A DNA stretch of 64,000 nt. It comes from Nitrospirota bacterium (GTDB lineage Bacteria; Nitrospirota; Nitrospiria; Nitrospirales; UBA8639). Positions 18,842 to 29,905 of this stretch are shown piece after piece. The stretch is from positions 1 to 64,000 of the forward strand of contig RFGF01000104.1 in the NCBI GenBank assembly GCA_003695915.1, given 5' to 3'. Every line of letters begins with the position of its first letter. The first letter of the stretch is position 1. Position numbers and translations under genes: made by a program. The notes beneath the pieces are model-generated. The model was not told the DNA's origin, ran no database searches, and saw nothing but the letters and a program-made list of their open reading frames with translations.

Positions 18842-21265
18842 CTAGGCTGGCCCGGATTCTTCGCTTTGTAAGCTCGGATGTCGCTCGCTCCACGCCGCAG
18901 CGATTTTGGCCATTTCGGCCAGCCGCCGGACGGCACGGCCGTAAATAGTTTCAGGAGGGAATTTTCCATCTGCCCCTCGCTCGCCGGCGGGGAGGCCTGT
19001 CAAGAGTTCCAAAGCTTCTTCCACATCGGTCACGCCGTACACAGCGAATTTCTCCCCGGCCACGGCTTCGACAACCTCTCGAGACAAAGCCAAGTTCTTA
19101 ATATTCCGCGAGGGGATCACCACGCCTTGACGGCCAGTCAGCCCTCGTTGCTTACATGATTCGAAAAATCCCTCGATTTTTTCATTCACCCCGCCAACGG
19201 GTTGGACTTCGCCTAATTGATTGACCGACCCCGTCACGGCCAAGGATTGCCGCACCGGCACATCGGCCAGACTCGAAAGGATCGCGATCAGCTCGGCCAC
19301 CGCTGCGCTGTCGCCTTCCACTTCCGAATATGTTTGTTCAAAGGTGAGTGTGGCGCTGAGGGCAAACGGCTGATCACCGGCAAATTTTCCGGCCAAGTAG
19401 CCCGCCAAGGTCATCACGCCTTTGCTGTGGATATGGCCGGCGAGTTCGGCTTCGCGTTGAATATCGATCACCCCTTTATTGCCGACAAAGGTACGCGCGG
19501 TGATGCGGCATGGCCGGCCAAATGCATAGTCCCCGAGTTGATGGACCGATAAGCCATTGACCTGACCGACGGTCTCGCCATCCAGGTCCACCATCAAAGT
19601 CCCTTCTTTGATTTCGTTTTGAATCCATTCTTCCAGGAGATTTTCTCGCCGCTGTTTTTTGGCGATCGCACGTTCCACATCGCTCGCGGTGACCACCGTC
19701 CGGCCGTCCTGTTTGGCCCAATACGCGGCTTCGCGAACGAGATCTTTGATCCAGTTCATGCGAAGCGTCACACGATCGCGGCGCTCGGCGAGGCGCACGG
19801 CCCGGCGGATCACCTCGCCCACAGCGTCCGCGCTGAAATGCGGCAAATGTTCGTCACGGCAGACTTGGCCGATGAACCGGGCATACAAGAGTTCATGGTC
19901 GTGATCGCGGGGACTGTCGACGTCGAAGTCAGCCTTGACCTTGAACAATTTTGAGAAATCATCGTCGTAGGTTTGCAACAGATAAAAGATCAGCGGAGGT
20001 CCATGCAGAATCACTTTGAGATCCACCGGTATCGGTTGGGGGCGGAGGCTGGTGATCGCCACACCGAAATATTCTCCCGGATCTTCGATCTTGACCGAAC
20101 GGGTTTTGATCACCCGTTTCAACGCATCCCAGGCAAACGGTTGACGGAGCACATCCCACACATCGAGGATCAAAAAGCCGCCATTGGCCTGCAAGCAAGC
20201 GCCGGCTTTGATTTCCGTAAAGTCGGCATAGACCACGCCCAAATGGGCTTTCCGTTCGATTTTCCCGATCAGATTGGCATAGGTCGGATGGGGTTCATCC
20301 ACGATGGGAGCTCCCCCATCGGGCGCATGTTCGACAATCACGTTGACTTCGTACCGGGTGAAATTCGACTTCCGTTCTTCGCCTTCACCACCCAACACGG
20401 CAACGTGCGAAGCCGCACGCGGCAAAAAATCTTTGTAATTTTCGACGATATCGTCCTCGACCTGCTGGAGATATTCCAAGACTTCGGGGAGAGCTTTGTA
20501 ATGTTCCCGGAGCACGAGAAAACGGCTTTGCATCACCGCTCGCACGACGAGGCGATCCATCTCGCCGATGCGCGATTGCGCTTCGTGGTCCAACGCGTGC
20601 AGACGAGCATGCAATTCGCGGAGTCTGCCTTCGAGGGCTTTGCTGTGCTCGATGAGTTCGCGTTTTTGTTCATCGGTCAGCTTGGCTGCTTCTTCTTGGG
20701 TCATGGGTCGTCCTTCTCGAAGCGGAACCAGCGCAAACCCGATGGGTTCTTCCCTGATGGTGAATCCCTGGACCCGAGCCTCTCCCTCTATGGCTCGAAT
20801 CAGATCCTGTTTCTTCGCCTCGTGCTCTTCGAGAATCTTGGCGCGGGCATCCAGGTATTTACTGCTCTCGAAGGCAGCGGGAATATCTCGGCGCAATCCT
20901 TGGATCAACGCGGCCATGGCCTGCTTGAACGCCCGTCCCTTGGATGCCGGAAATGAGAGACAGCGCGGGCTGGAATGATCGCGAAAATTGTGCACATAGC
21001 ACCAATCCGCCGGCGTCGGTTTGGATGCGGCAACCCGCTGGATTCGCTGGTGCACGATCTCCCATTTGCCGATGCCGGTGGAGCCAGAGGCAAAGATGTT
21101 AAAGCCGGGGCCTTGCATCCCTAACCCGAAGTCCAACGCTTCGATTGCCCTATCTTGTCCGATCGGCACATCCAACGGCGGGAGCTCGCTGGTATCGGCA
21201 AACCCCCAACAAGCCACGTCGATGTCCGGAGAGAGCAACGAGACAGGAATTTTAAACTTTTCCAT
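18842..21265 (-). CDS. Lon-family ATP-dependent protease (AAA_32 type)
   Basis: 807 residues of the Lon-like group with an unusual N-terminal ATPase, not the classic Lon N-domain. Walker A is GSTGIGK at 61-67, then a long helical insertion rich in Glu and Arg (about 150-270, including the family mark YKDFLPRA). The C-terminal serine-lysine protease domain has EGDSAA with the catalytic Ser near 650 and NEKIEGF with the Lys near 693. It degrades proteins in the cytoplasm; natural substrates are not known. It is a single gene, 138 bases downstream of nrdJ. Confidence 0.88.
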   Translation of the reverse strand: MEKFKIPVSLLSPDIDVACWGFADTSELPPLDVPIGQDRAIEALDFGLGMQGPGFNIFASGSTGIGKWEIVHQRIQRVAASKPTPADWCYVHNFRDHSSPRCLSFPASKGRAFKQAMAALIQGLRRDIPAAFESSKYLDARAKILEEHEAKKQDLIRAIEGEARVQGFTIREEPIGFALVPLREGRPMTQEEAAKLTDEQKRELIEHSKALEGRLRELHARLHALDHEAQSRIGEMDRLVVRAVMQSRFLVLREHYKALPEVLEYLQQVEDDIVENYKDFLPRAASHVAVLGGEGEERKSNFTRYEVNVIVEHAPDGGAPIVDEPHPTYANLIGKIERKAHLGVVYADFTEIKAGACLQANGGFLILDVWDVLRQPFAWDALKRVIKTRSVKIEDPGEYFGVAITSLRPQPIPVDLKVILHGPPLIFYLLQTYDDDFSKLFKVKADFDVDSPRDHDHELLYARFIGQVCRDEHLPHFSADAVGEVIRRAVRLAERRDRVTLRMNWIKDLVREAAYWAKQDGRTVVTASDVERAIAKKQRRENLLEEWIQNEIKEGTLMVDLDGETVGQVNGLSVHQLGDYAFGRPCRITARTFVGNKGVIDIQREAELAGHIHSKGVMTLAGYLAGKFAGDQPFALSATLTFEQTYSEVEGDSAAVAELIAILSSLADVPVRQSLAVTGSVNQLGEVQPVGGVNEKIEGFFESCKQRGLTGRQGVVIPSRNIKNLALSREVVEAVAGEKFAVYGVTDVEEALELLTGLPAGERGADGKFPPETIYGRAVRRLAEMAKIAAAWSERHPSLQSEESGPA

Positions 21266-21402
21266 TCCCGTGCCTGTGCTTCTTGTTATGAGGAACGACC
21301 TTCCACATCATGGAGTGGGCCGCTTCACGGACGGCTTCGCCTAGGAGCAGAGGACAACCTTTCATTCGGATGGCATGCATCGGTGGATTGATCCATCCCC
21401 CG

Positions 21403-23220
<1,818 letters not shown>

Positions 23221-23239
23221 CGTTGATCCTCGAGAACGG

Positions 23240-23803
23240 TCACATCGTCACTTTGACCGGCCCTTTCCAGTCGATCCGTGCCAGTTTGTCTTTGTGCGAC
23301 CACTTATATTGCACATCGCCATGGAAGGCCTTTCGCAATCGCTGACCGATCCGCTGGGCCATTTTTTCCGTCGTCGTTTCGATATCGATCCCATCCGGTC
23401 TGGTACGGATGTTCATGATCCGCGCCAAGGGATTATCCTCCCGAGCGCGGGCCTCTTCATTGTGAATCAAGTTCAAGACCTCGGTCTGATATGTCACCCA
23501 ATTCGGCCAATAAATACTCACGAAACCTTCCGGATAACGATCGCGGAGCTTGCGGCAGGCAGGACACAAATAGGGTTGCGGGGGTTGCGCTGCTTTCCCC
23601 GCTTTTTTGCCGGATGACTGCGCAGCGCGCCCATCTCCCGATGCCCCTGGAAGCACCCACCGTTTGCGATAATACATTGCATGACATTCCGGGCATTCCA
23701 ATACACCTTTTGGCGCACCGCGCATCGAATAGGGATCGTTGCCCGTTTGTTCTTTTTCTTTAAACGATTGCACGGTATAGCGCTTGGCTCTTCGCATCGT
23801 CAT
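23240..23803 (-). CDS. BCAM0308-family zinc-ribbon protein
   Basis: 187 residues. CPECH near 36 and CPAC near 81 make a zinc ribbon, interrupted by a basic Gly/Ala linker. The second half (IHNEEARAREDNPLARIM and IETTTEKMAQRIGQRLRKA) resembles an alpha-beta RNA-binding fold in the BCAM0308 family. A GGGGG tract 10-14 bases before the ATG may serve as ribosome site. Function is unproven. It is the first gene of a two-gene operon with nrdJ. Confidence 0.78.
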   Translation of the reverse strand: MTMRRAKRYTVQSFKEKEQTGNDPYSMRGAPKGVLECPECHAMYYRKRWVLPGASGDGRAAQSSGKKAGKAAQPPQPYLCPACRKLRDRYPEGFVSIYWPNWVTYQTEVLNLIHNEEARAREDNPLARIMNIRTRPDGIDIETTTEKMAQRIGQRLRKAFHGDVQYKWSHKDKLARIDWKGPVKVTM

Positions 23804-24462
23804 GCCGCGTAACCCCCTTCGTTCTAAAAAATTGCTTGGTTGATTTTAAAATAAGCCGCATTCCATGAAAATCAAGCTTAAAACTTCAGAGATTTGACAG
23901 TCATCGCATTACCCATGCCGGCGTGGAAAAACCATCCTGACGGGTCTCTCGTCCGCCAACGACAATCTATCTCTTGCCATAAGCATTATCCACCACCGAG
24001 ATGTTTTCGCTAATTGATCGAACCTCAGAATCCATCGACGTGCCTTCAGAGTTTCCGCATTATCTCATAAAGCTCTCGATGGCCGCATGGCTTCGCTCAT
24101 GCATCGAGCCTCTCTCATTATGAGTTGATCGAATCGCGCGCTGTCCTATCCGCGCAGTCTGTCCAGGAACAGAAATCCCATATGTTCGGGCGTTCCGACT
24201 CCCGCATCTGTCAATCATACACGTTGTCAGAGGAACATAGAAGAAATTTTCAAAAGCCCGACCGAGAGTCTATCCCTGCCTCAGGCGGACTATTCGTGAG
24301 AGGACGATCCTCAAAAGCCCTCTCGACGTCTGCTGTGAACCGTGAGTTTTTCATTGAGATTTTATTGCAAATCAGTTCTCATCGTTCACAGAAACATTTT
24401 CGGCACACCGTCTTCCCCATCACGCGTAGCGGCCTTTTAAAGCAAATTCCGGATTAAATGCA
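23804..24462. other. Divergent intergenic region, 659 bases
   Basis: No supported gene; a 110-codon plus-strand frame (24125-24457) has no ribosome site and no motif. A TTGACA at 23894-23899 lacks a partnering -10 box. The short inverted pair CTCGATG...CATCGAG lies near 24076-24110. Confidence 0.4.
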
Positions 24463-25140
24463 ATGACACCCCAGCTTGTCGATCTCATTCCTACCCTTTT
24501 ATGGTTCTCGTTGACGGTCAGCGTGTTGGTGTTGTTTTATCGGCCCCTCCGGGACCATGTGGTCCCTCATCTCACCACGCTCAATGTCATGGGGGTCGAA
24601 TTTTCCTTCATTCGTGAATCGATGGATCGAGCCATCGAATCCGCCTGTCGTCATGACGCACAGATGGCCTTGGCGGAAAAATCCAAACAATGGAAAGTGG
24701 AAATGTCTCCTAGCGATCGCGAACGCGCCTTGCATCGCGCCCGAACCCATGCCCGCTTGTTGCAGCAGGTTCGGCTGCTTTGGGTCGATGACCATCCTGA
24801 AAATAACGAAAACGAACGGCGGATGTTCCGTCAACTCGGTTCCGACATCGACCTCGCGCAAACAACGGAAGAGGCCCTACATCAAGCTGCGTGCGGGTCC
24901 TATGATCTCGTCATTTCCGACATGGAACGTGGCGATGATCCCATGGCTGGACTTCGGTTGGCAGCACAGATTCAGCAGAAGGGGATGAAGGTTCCCATGG
25001 TGCTATATATCGGCGTGCTGGATTCGTCAAAGGGCGTTCCTCCCTTTGTCTTTGGCATCACCAACCGTCCGGATGAATTGTTGCATTTGGTTCTCGATGT
25101 CTTGGAACGGTCTGACCTGTTGGGCATGATGGGGCCATGA
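24463..25140 (+). CDS. Membrane-anchored receiver-like protein
   Basis: 225 residues. One TM helix (about 11-26), a basic helical linker rich in Glu and Arg (about 50-100), and a C-terminal response-regulator receiver fold. Its acidic pocket (WVDDHP) and the phosphorylation-site strand (LVISDME, Asp) are intact, but the usual Thr/Ser is replaced in VLYIGV and the Lys-Pro motif is Arg-Pro (TNRPDEL). There is no output domain. Phosphorylation may therefore be weak or lost and the domain may act as a binding platform. It is followed 22 bases later by the decayed SIR2 gene on the same strand, suggesting that the two once worked together. Confidence 0.75.
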   Translation: MTPQLVDLIPTLLWFSLTVSVLVLFYRPLRDHVVPHLTTLNVMGVEFSFIRESMDRAIESACRHDAQMALAEKSKQWKVEMSPSDRERALHRARTHARLLQQVRLLWVDDHPENNENERRMFRQLGSDIDLAQTTEEALHQAACGSYDLVISDMERGDDPMAGLRLAAQIQQKGMKVPMVLYIGVLDSSKGVPPFVFGITNRPDELLHLVLDVLERSDLLGMMGP

Positions 25141-25162
25141 AGGTAGACAAGACCCTATTGGT

Positions 25163-25800
25163 ATGAATCTAGATCCGCCCTATCTCTTCATTCGTAATAA
25201 ATTGTTCGTCATAAATTTTGGAAGGAAAAGTCATCCCTTTCCTGGGAGTTGGAGCCTCTTTACCCGTTCGCCCAATGGGCGTATCTTGGCACAGTCCGAA
25301 CGATCAATTCCTTCCAAATGCAGACGAGCTTGCGAAATAGCTCATCCAACAAAGTTAATTCCCGCAAGAAGAGACTGCCGAATTATCTCGTGTGGCCCAA
25401 TATTTCGATGGTGTGACGGGTCGCGCAGGGCTTAATGAAGATTGATAGAATATTTGCCAAAGAGTAGACGCCCACTTCCCTTCATCAGTTTTTGGCTGCC
25501 ATCCCCCGTAATCTCCTGATCGTGACAACCAATTACGATGACTTACTCGAGCGCGCTTTTTTGGGCAAAACCGGCCATTCGAATTGGTCATTTCGAATCA
25601 ATAGGGGTTCCGAGCATCTTTCAAGCAAGGGAATTGACAGCAAATTATGACGATCGGAAGTTAGGTTCGAGAAATCCGGAATCTGGCTCGAAACCATCGT
25701 CTTTCCACTCCATTATCAAAGGTCCCACGCAACCAAAGACGAGGTCTTGGAGAAAGACCCATTTTTTCAACTTCTATATAGGTGATAGCAGCCAAGACCA
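25163..25800 (+). pseudogene. Wrecked SIR2-family NADase/deacetylase-like gene
   Basis: An opening frame starts with MNLDPPYLFIRNKL. A second frame from 25218 reads LEGKVIPFLGVGASL, then FLPNADELAK, a stop, FPQEETAELSRVAQYF, and GRAGLNED followed by two stops. A third frame at about 25500 gives NLLIVTTNYDDLLERAF, and near 25720 HATKDEVLEKDPFFQLLYR. In that order these are the hallmarks of SIR2-like proteins: the GAGAS NAD-binding loop, the AQYF helix and the TTNYDDLLE motif. At least three frame changes and five stops show that it is dead. The 3' end (25800-26062) is not recognised. Confidence 0.75.
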
Positions 25801-26062
25801 TTGCATGGCTGCATATCTCCATATATCTCCGACCAACGACATTCCTGGACGAGACTCGGCCAGCAGTCTTTTTCAACCGATATCCTTTTGGCATATTTTT
25901 CTCGCACGACGAAGCCAAGCTCTCACCTGCTTATTAAAGGCTTGCTGGCCGATCTGCTCGGATAATAGCTTGCTTCGCATTTGCCCAATCTTTAAGCTTC
26001 TAGCCGATGATCTTTCTCTTGAGAATCCTGAAGAAGAGCCGGATTTCATAGGAGTCGGGATC

Positions 26063-26956
26063 ATGGCCAAACGAAACCAGCGCAAAGATCCCCTTCAGCG
26101 CAAACAGGCCACGCATGAAACGATGCCTCTGCCCGCGTCCAAGGCGCGTGCGCTCGAACTGGTTCTGTTGATTCTGGCCTGCGCCGGACTTCTTGTAACC
26201 GGCTATCTGACCTATAGCAAATGGTTCGGGGTGCATCCGGCCTTCTGCGAGGAAGGGTCAGGATGCGACATTGTCCAGGCGAGCCGCTGGTCCACATTTC
26301 TCGGACTCCCTATGGCCCTCTGGGGATTTCTCACGTACCTGACCATGGCCTGGCTGATTTGGCAGGGCCGAAGAAGGCCCAAGCCGCTGACCTGGCTCGT
26401 ATATGTCAATCTTTGCGGATTTGCCATCAGCGCATATTTGACCGTGATCTCGATCGTAAAAATTCAAGCGACCTGTGCCTATTGCCTGGCTTCCTTTAGC
26501 ATTATCACCGCCATGCTCATCTTGACCATCCTGCGGCAGCCACCGCAATGGCTGACCGCCGTCAAAGAAGGGGCACTGGTCGCCGTCGTCTTGGTCATCG
26601 GGTTGCACCTTCACTACAGCGGTGTGTTCAGTCCAGCGGCAGGCCCGGAAGATCCGCAGCTCGCCGCATTGGCAGAGCATCTGACCGAATCAGGGGCGAA
26701 GTTTTATGGCGCCTCGTGGTGTCCTCGCTGCCAGGAGCAAAAGGACCTGTTCGGCGCATCGGCATCCCGGCTTCCCTACATTGAATGCAGCAGCGGGGGA
26801 CGAGGAAGCCCCCTTACTCCGGCATGCGCGAAAATGAACATTCGGTCGTTTCCAACTTGGATTATCAATGGCAAACGCTACACAGGACTCAAAACGCCCG
26901 AGGAATTAGCCGCGTTGTCCGGTTTTCGTTGGCAGAAGCCAGATCGAGAGAACTAG
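26063..26956 (+). CDS. Vitamin K epoxide reductase fused to thioredoxin-like domain
   Basis: 297 residues from the ATG at 26063, which follows GGAG at a good distance; the open frame continues upstream through the SIR2 debris and is not real there. Four or five TM helices hold the VKOR cysteines: the loop pair in the FCEEGSGCDIV segment near 55-62 and the active-site CAYC near 138-141. The C-terminal periplasmic thioredoxin-like domain has ASWCPRCQEQ near 219-226. The fused pair makes disulfide bonds in exported proteins, passing electrons from the thioredoxin part through VKOR to quinones. Useful for cytochromes and copper proteins seen nearby. Confidence 0.92.
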   Translation: MAKRNQRKDPLQRKQATHETMPLPASKARALELVLLILACAGLLVTGYLTYSKWFGVHPAFCEEGSGCDIVQASRWSTFLGLPMALWGFLTYLTMAWLIWQGRRRPKPLTWLVYVNLCGFAISAYLTVISIVKIQATCAYCLASFSIITAMLILTILRQPPQWLTAVKEGALVAVVLVIGLHLHYSGVFSPAAGPEDPQLAALAEHLTESGAKFYGASWCPRCQEQKDLFGASASRLPYIECSSGGRGSPLTPACAKMNIRSFPTWIINGKRYTGLKTPEELAALSGFRWQKPDREN

Positions 26957-27252
26957 GTCATTTTTTCAAGAAGAATTATCAGGAAGGCTCTTCGCCTCAA
27001 ATACACAAGACAGGCCTTATGACAGAACCAACGGGCGGAAAAACGTAAGAGAATTAATTAGGGTTGCAACTCAACCGGTTTACCAGGCTGGAGATTCTCC
27101 CCCTTAATGAAAGGCTGAGTGCATGTGTCATCGGCAAGCTGCTTCTGGCCATGCCTTACCAAGAACGAGGGCTCAAAGGCTCTTGGCCGTTGTTCCTACC
27201 CTCACCTCCTGTCATACCGATCCTCTGAGGCTTAGGCGCATGCCAAGAAACA

Positions 27253-27867
27253 TTAGCCGGGCCCGAGCCGACTCGGACCAAAATTGAAGACCAGCACTTG
27301 CTGAATGATCCCATCGGCATCGATCGCATAAGCCACCATGGTGTGGCTGGTGATGACATCGGAGTCGGACCCTTTGATGGTGTGAATATGGTATGCCTGA
27401 AGCACTCGGCGGACTTCCTCCGGCTGACCGGTCAATAAATGAAGACGTTCAGGGTCCAATCCGAGTGTTTCGATATATCGACGCAGTACTTCCGGGGTAT
27501 CCGTTTCCGGATCCATGGTAATGGCGAGGAAAAACGGCGCATCACCGACGACCTTGCGAGCACTGGCTTCCAGTCTGGCACGTCCTTTGAGAATTAAGGG
27601 ACAGTAATCACGACAGGAAGTATGAAAGAAAGTCAAGATGATCGGAGTTCCCCGAAGATCCTGTAAGCGAATAGGTTGCTCGTGGTGATCGATGAGCTCG
27701 AAATCGGGAGCAGGCTCGCCTTTTTTGAGAAATTCCATAGGTAAGAGGCGCGAGGTCGGCTCGGATGACTGCTCAACCTGTGCGGCAACGAGCAGACCCG
27801 CAACCGAGAGGACGGCAACCAGTGCGGCCGTCGCTTCCAAGACTTTATCGGCGAGAACGCTTGGCAT
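27253..27867 (-). CDS. SCO1/SenC family copper-binding protein
   Basis: 204 residues. N-terminal hydrophobic anchor (about 9-30), then a thioredoxin-fold domain with the copper motif CRDYCP (Cys 85 and 89) and the distant conserved His in SHTMVAYAID. These three ligands define SCO proteins, which help insert copper in cytochrome oxidase CuA or act as thiol-disulfide partners. The next gene upstream on the same strand is the di-heme peroxidase; the 113-base gap allows either one message or two. Confidence 0.92.
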   Translation of the reverse strand: MPSVLADKVLEATAALVAVLSVAGLLVAAQVEQSSEPTSRLLPMEFLKKGEPAPDFELIDHHEQPIRLQDLRGTPIILTFFHTSCRDYCPLILKGRARLEASARKVVGDAPFFLAITMDPETDTPEVLRRYIETLGLDPERLHLLTGQPEEVRRVLQAYHIHTIKGSDSDVITSHTMVAYAIDADGIIQQVLVFNFGPSRLGPG

Positions 27868-27980
27868 GTTCTGTCAGTCTTTTCACTCGTGCATTGGAGC
27901 GCATGGCCTGCTCCGCCTTTGACGACTCGCGCCTTTTGTGACTCCGCTCAAAAGGCCCATCCACAGGAACGCCTGCCCAT

Positions 27981-29060
27981 CTATTCGGGCAACGTCGGAA
28001 ATTCGATTTGTAAGTCTTCGCCCTTGAGTGCGTTCAAAAAGGCCAGCAAATCTTCCTTCTCTTGGGTCGTCAATCCCAAAGGTTGAAGCAACGGACTTCG
28101 ATTGGGATCGTCTCCCCCGCCTTTGTCCAAGAAATCGATGACTTCTTCGAGCGTCTGGAACACGCCATCATGCATATACGGAGCCGTTTCCGTGATGCTT
28201 CGCAACGTCGGTGTTTTAAAGGCCCGCTTGTCTTTCTCCTGTTTGGTCACATAGTAGCGTCCCAGATCTTCTTTCTGTGGACCCACCTGCGGGACGCCAA
28301 GGTTGTGAAACCGATTGTCTGTAAAATTGGGCCCATTGTGACAGAGAATGCAGCGTGCTTTTCCTTTGAACAAGGCCATACCGCGCACTGCCGCGTCGTC
28401 CATGGCAGATCGATCTCCGAGCACATAGCGATCGAACGGGGAATTTGTCGAGAGAATCGTCCGCTCGAACGCCGCAATGGCATTGGCAATGCCTTGTAAA
28501 TTCACCTCCGTGCCGAACACGTTCCGAAACTGCTCGCGGTAGCCCTTGATCTTCGAGAGCTTGGCGACCACGTTGTCGTGCGTTTCAGCCATTTCCACAG
28601 GATTTTCGATCGGGCCGATCGCTTGCTCTTCCAAGGAGCCAGCGCGTCCATCCCAAAACTGCACAGGATTGAACGCCGTGTTATAGACTGTGGGGGCTTG
28701 TCGCCCTCCCCGTTTGCCACCGACCCCGATGGAGACCTGTTTGGGATCGGCAAATCCCGCCGTCGGTAGATGGCAAAAAGCGCAAGAGATGGCGTTGTTT
28801 TTCGAGAGTCGCCCATCGAAATACAACTGCTTTCCGAGCTCGATTTTAGCTTTATAATTCAAATTATTCGGAGGAATGGGCACGACAGCAGGAAGCGGAC
28901 CGATGTCGGGCACTGTGACGCCGTCAATGGTAATCATGGATGTGGTCGAAACGCCGGTGCCGATTTGCTGGGCCTGAGCGGGAAACCAGCAAAGGCATAA
29001 AATAACGATGGTCAGACTCCGCAAACCCAGATGAACAAGGCATCGGCTTGACGCATCCAT
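27981..29060 (-). CDS. Di-heme cytochrome c peroxidase (MauG-like superfamily)
   Basis: 359 residues from the ATG at 29060, preceded by AAAGGAG; the longer frame to 29162 lacks support. Signal peptide residues 10-30 with cleavage after AQA. Two heme sites, CAFCH near 92 and CILCH near 237, and the family segments GKQLYFDGRLS, ISCAFCH, and TPTLRSITETAPYMHDG. It reduces hydrogen peroxide in the periplasm using cytochrome c, or acts in a MauG-like oxidation. The HxlR regulator gene sits just upstream in the same direction. Confidence 0.93.
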   Translation of the reverse strand: MDASSRCLVHLGLRSLTIVILCLCWFPAQAQQIGTGVSTTSMITIDGVTVPDIGPLPAVVPIPPNNLNYKAKIELGKQLYFDGRLSKNNAISCAFCHLPTAGFADPKQVSIGVGGKRGGRQAPTVYNTAFNPVQFWDGRAGSLEEQAIGPIENPVEMAETHDNVVAKLSKIKGYREQFRNVFGTEVNLQGIANAIAAFERTILSTNSPFDRYVLGDRSAMDDAAVRGMALFKGKARCILCHNGPNFTDNRFHNLGVPQVGPQKEDLGRYYVTKQEKDKRAFKTPTLRSITETAPYMHDGVFQTLEEVIDFLDKGGGDDPNRSPLLQPLGLTTQEKEDLLAFLNALKGEDLQIEFPTLPE

Positions 29061-29176
29061 AACGACCGGCTCCTTTCTGCTTTGGATTGAGGACTTCTGC
29101 ACTTTCGACAAAAGCTGATCCCGTAGGGGAAATTCGATATTCCGTTTTGAGCAACTCACCAACTCCGAGTTCCGAA

Positions 29177-29548
29177 TTATCCGATTTGGGCTGTCACAGG
29201 CGGGATTTCGTAGGAAGACTCACGCTGCTCATCCTGCCAGCGTTGGGCCACCGTGTTCAGTTGATCGAGGATCTTCGTGAGCTCTTGGCCTTCCGCTGTC
29301 AGCCCGTATGTCACTCGAGGGGGAACCGTTGGTTCTTGATGCCGATAGATAATTTCCGCTTTTTCGAGCATCCGCAAGCGCTCGGTCAACATCTTGGAGG
29401 AAATGCCCGGCATTTGGCGTTTTAATTGTCCAAACCGTGCAGGTCCGTGCTTATGAAGCCGACAGAGAATATAGATGGTCCATGGTCCGCAAATGACGCG
29501 AAGCAAGGAATCCAGTGGACACCCGAAGGCGCTCGGCGGCAATTTCAT
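29177..29548 (-). CDS. HxlR-family transcriptional regulator
   Basis: 123 residues, one winged-helix domain. The opening has a single Cys (FGCPLDSLLRVICGPWT), as in redox- or aldehyde-sensing HxlR members, then the recognition region ISSKMLTERLRMLEKAEII and a wing RVTYGLT. The upstream 30 bases hold two TTACTTTTT repeats, which is what an HxlR operator looks like, so it likely represses itself and perhaps the divergent zinc-ribbon gene or the peroxidase downstream. The effector is unknown. Confidence 0.9.
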   Translation of the reverse strand: MKLPPSAFGCPLDSLLRVICGPWTIYILCRLHKHGPARFGQLKRQMPGISSKMLTERLRMLEKAEIIYRHQEPTVPPRVTYGLTAEGQELTKILDQLNTVAQRWQDEQRESSYEIPPVTAQIG

Positions 29549-29550
29549 AG

Positions 29551-29580
29551 TTACTTTTTAGTACCTACTTTACTTTTTTA
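29551..29580. promoter_or_regulatory. Operator-like direct repeat upstream of the HxlR gene
   Basis: TTACTTTTTA at 29551-29560 recurs as TTACTTTTTTA-like sequence about 19 bases on (29570-29580), with GTAC-type ends between them. It starts two bases from the HxlR start codon, a position suited to autorepression. No direct proof of binding. Confidence 0.55.
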
Positions 29581-29600
29581 ACTATTGTGTTATCTTAATA

Positions 29601-29638
29601 ATGCACCTCCCAAAAAAGCAAGAGGTGCATATTTTTTA
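29601..29638 (+). terminator. Hairpin with T-run between divergent genes
   Basis: ATGCACCTC (29601-29609) pairs perfectly with GAGGTGCAT (29622-29630) and is followed by ATTTTTT. It reads as an intrinsic terminator on the plus strand, yet no plus-strand gene lies before it, so it may be an attenuator for the small genes that follow or the end of a short RNA. Confidence 0.65.
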
Positions 29639-29669
29639 GGAAATCTTAATAGAATAAGGATCGAGTGCC

Positions 29670-29864
29670 ATGAAATGTCGACGATGCCAAGGCTTGATGG
29701 TGAAAGATAAGGTGTATGACCCCGATGGTCAATTCTTACACCTCGATATTTGGAGATGTATCAATTGCGGAGAAACCGTCGACCCGACGATTCTCCAAGC
29801 TCGGAAAGAGAAGCAGGCAAAAGAGGAGCAACAAGACCCATTGTATACCAAAAAAGCCGGCTAA
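29670..29864 (+). CDS. Small zinc-ribbon protein
   Basis: 64 residues with two CxxC pairs (CRRC at 3-6, CINC near 30-33) making a treble-clef zinc ribbon, followed by a charged tail. It is common as an unknown in related bacteria to my knowledge; function is not assigned. The next gene starts 41 bases downstream on the same strand. Confidence 0.75.
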   Translation: MKCRRCQGLMVKDKVYDPDGQFLHLDIWRCINCGETVDPTILQARKEKQAKEEQQDPLYTKKAG

Positions 29865-29905
29865 AGGTATTTAAGAAGATCAGGTTAACATACCAGTGGG
29901 GCTCT

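Noticed and set aside
19973-20956. A 327-codon frame antisense to the Lon-like gene
   Set aside because: Shadow of a strongly supported gene.
25538-26062. An N-terminal extension of the VKOR gene
   Set aside because: The extension runs through the SIR2 remnant; the ATG at 26063 has a ribosome site and gives the normal family start.
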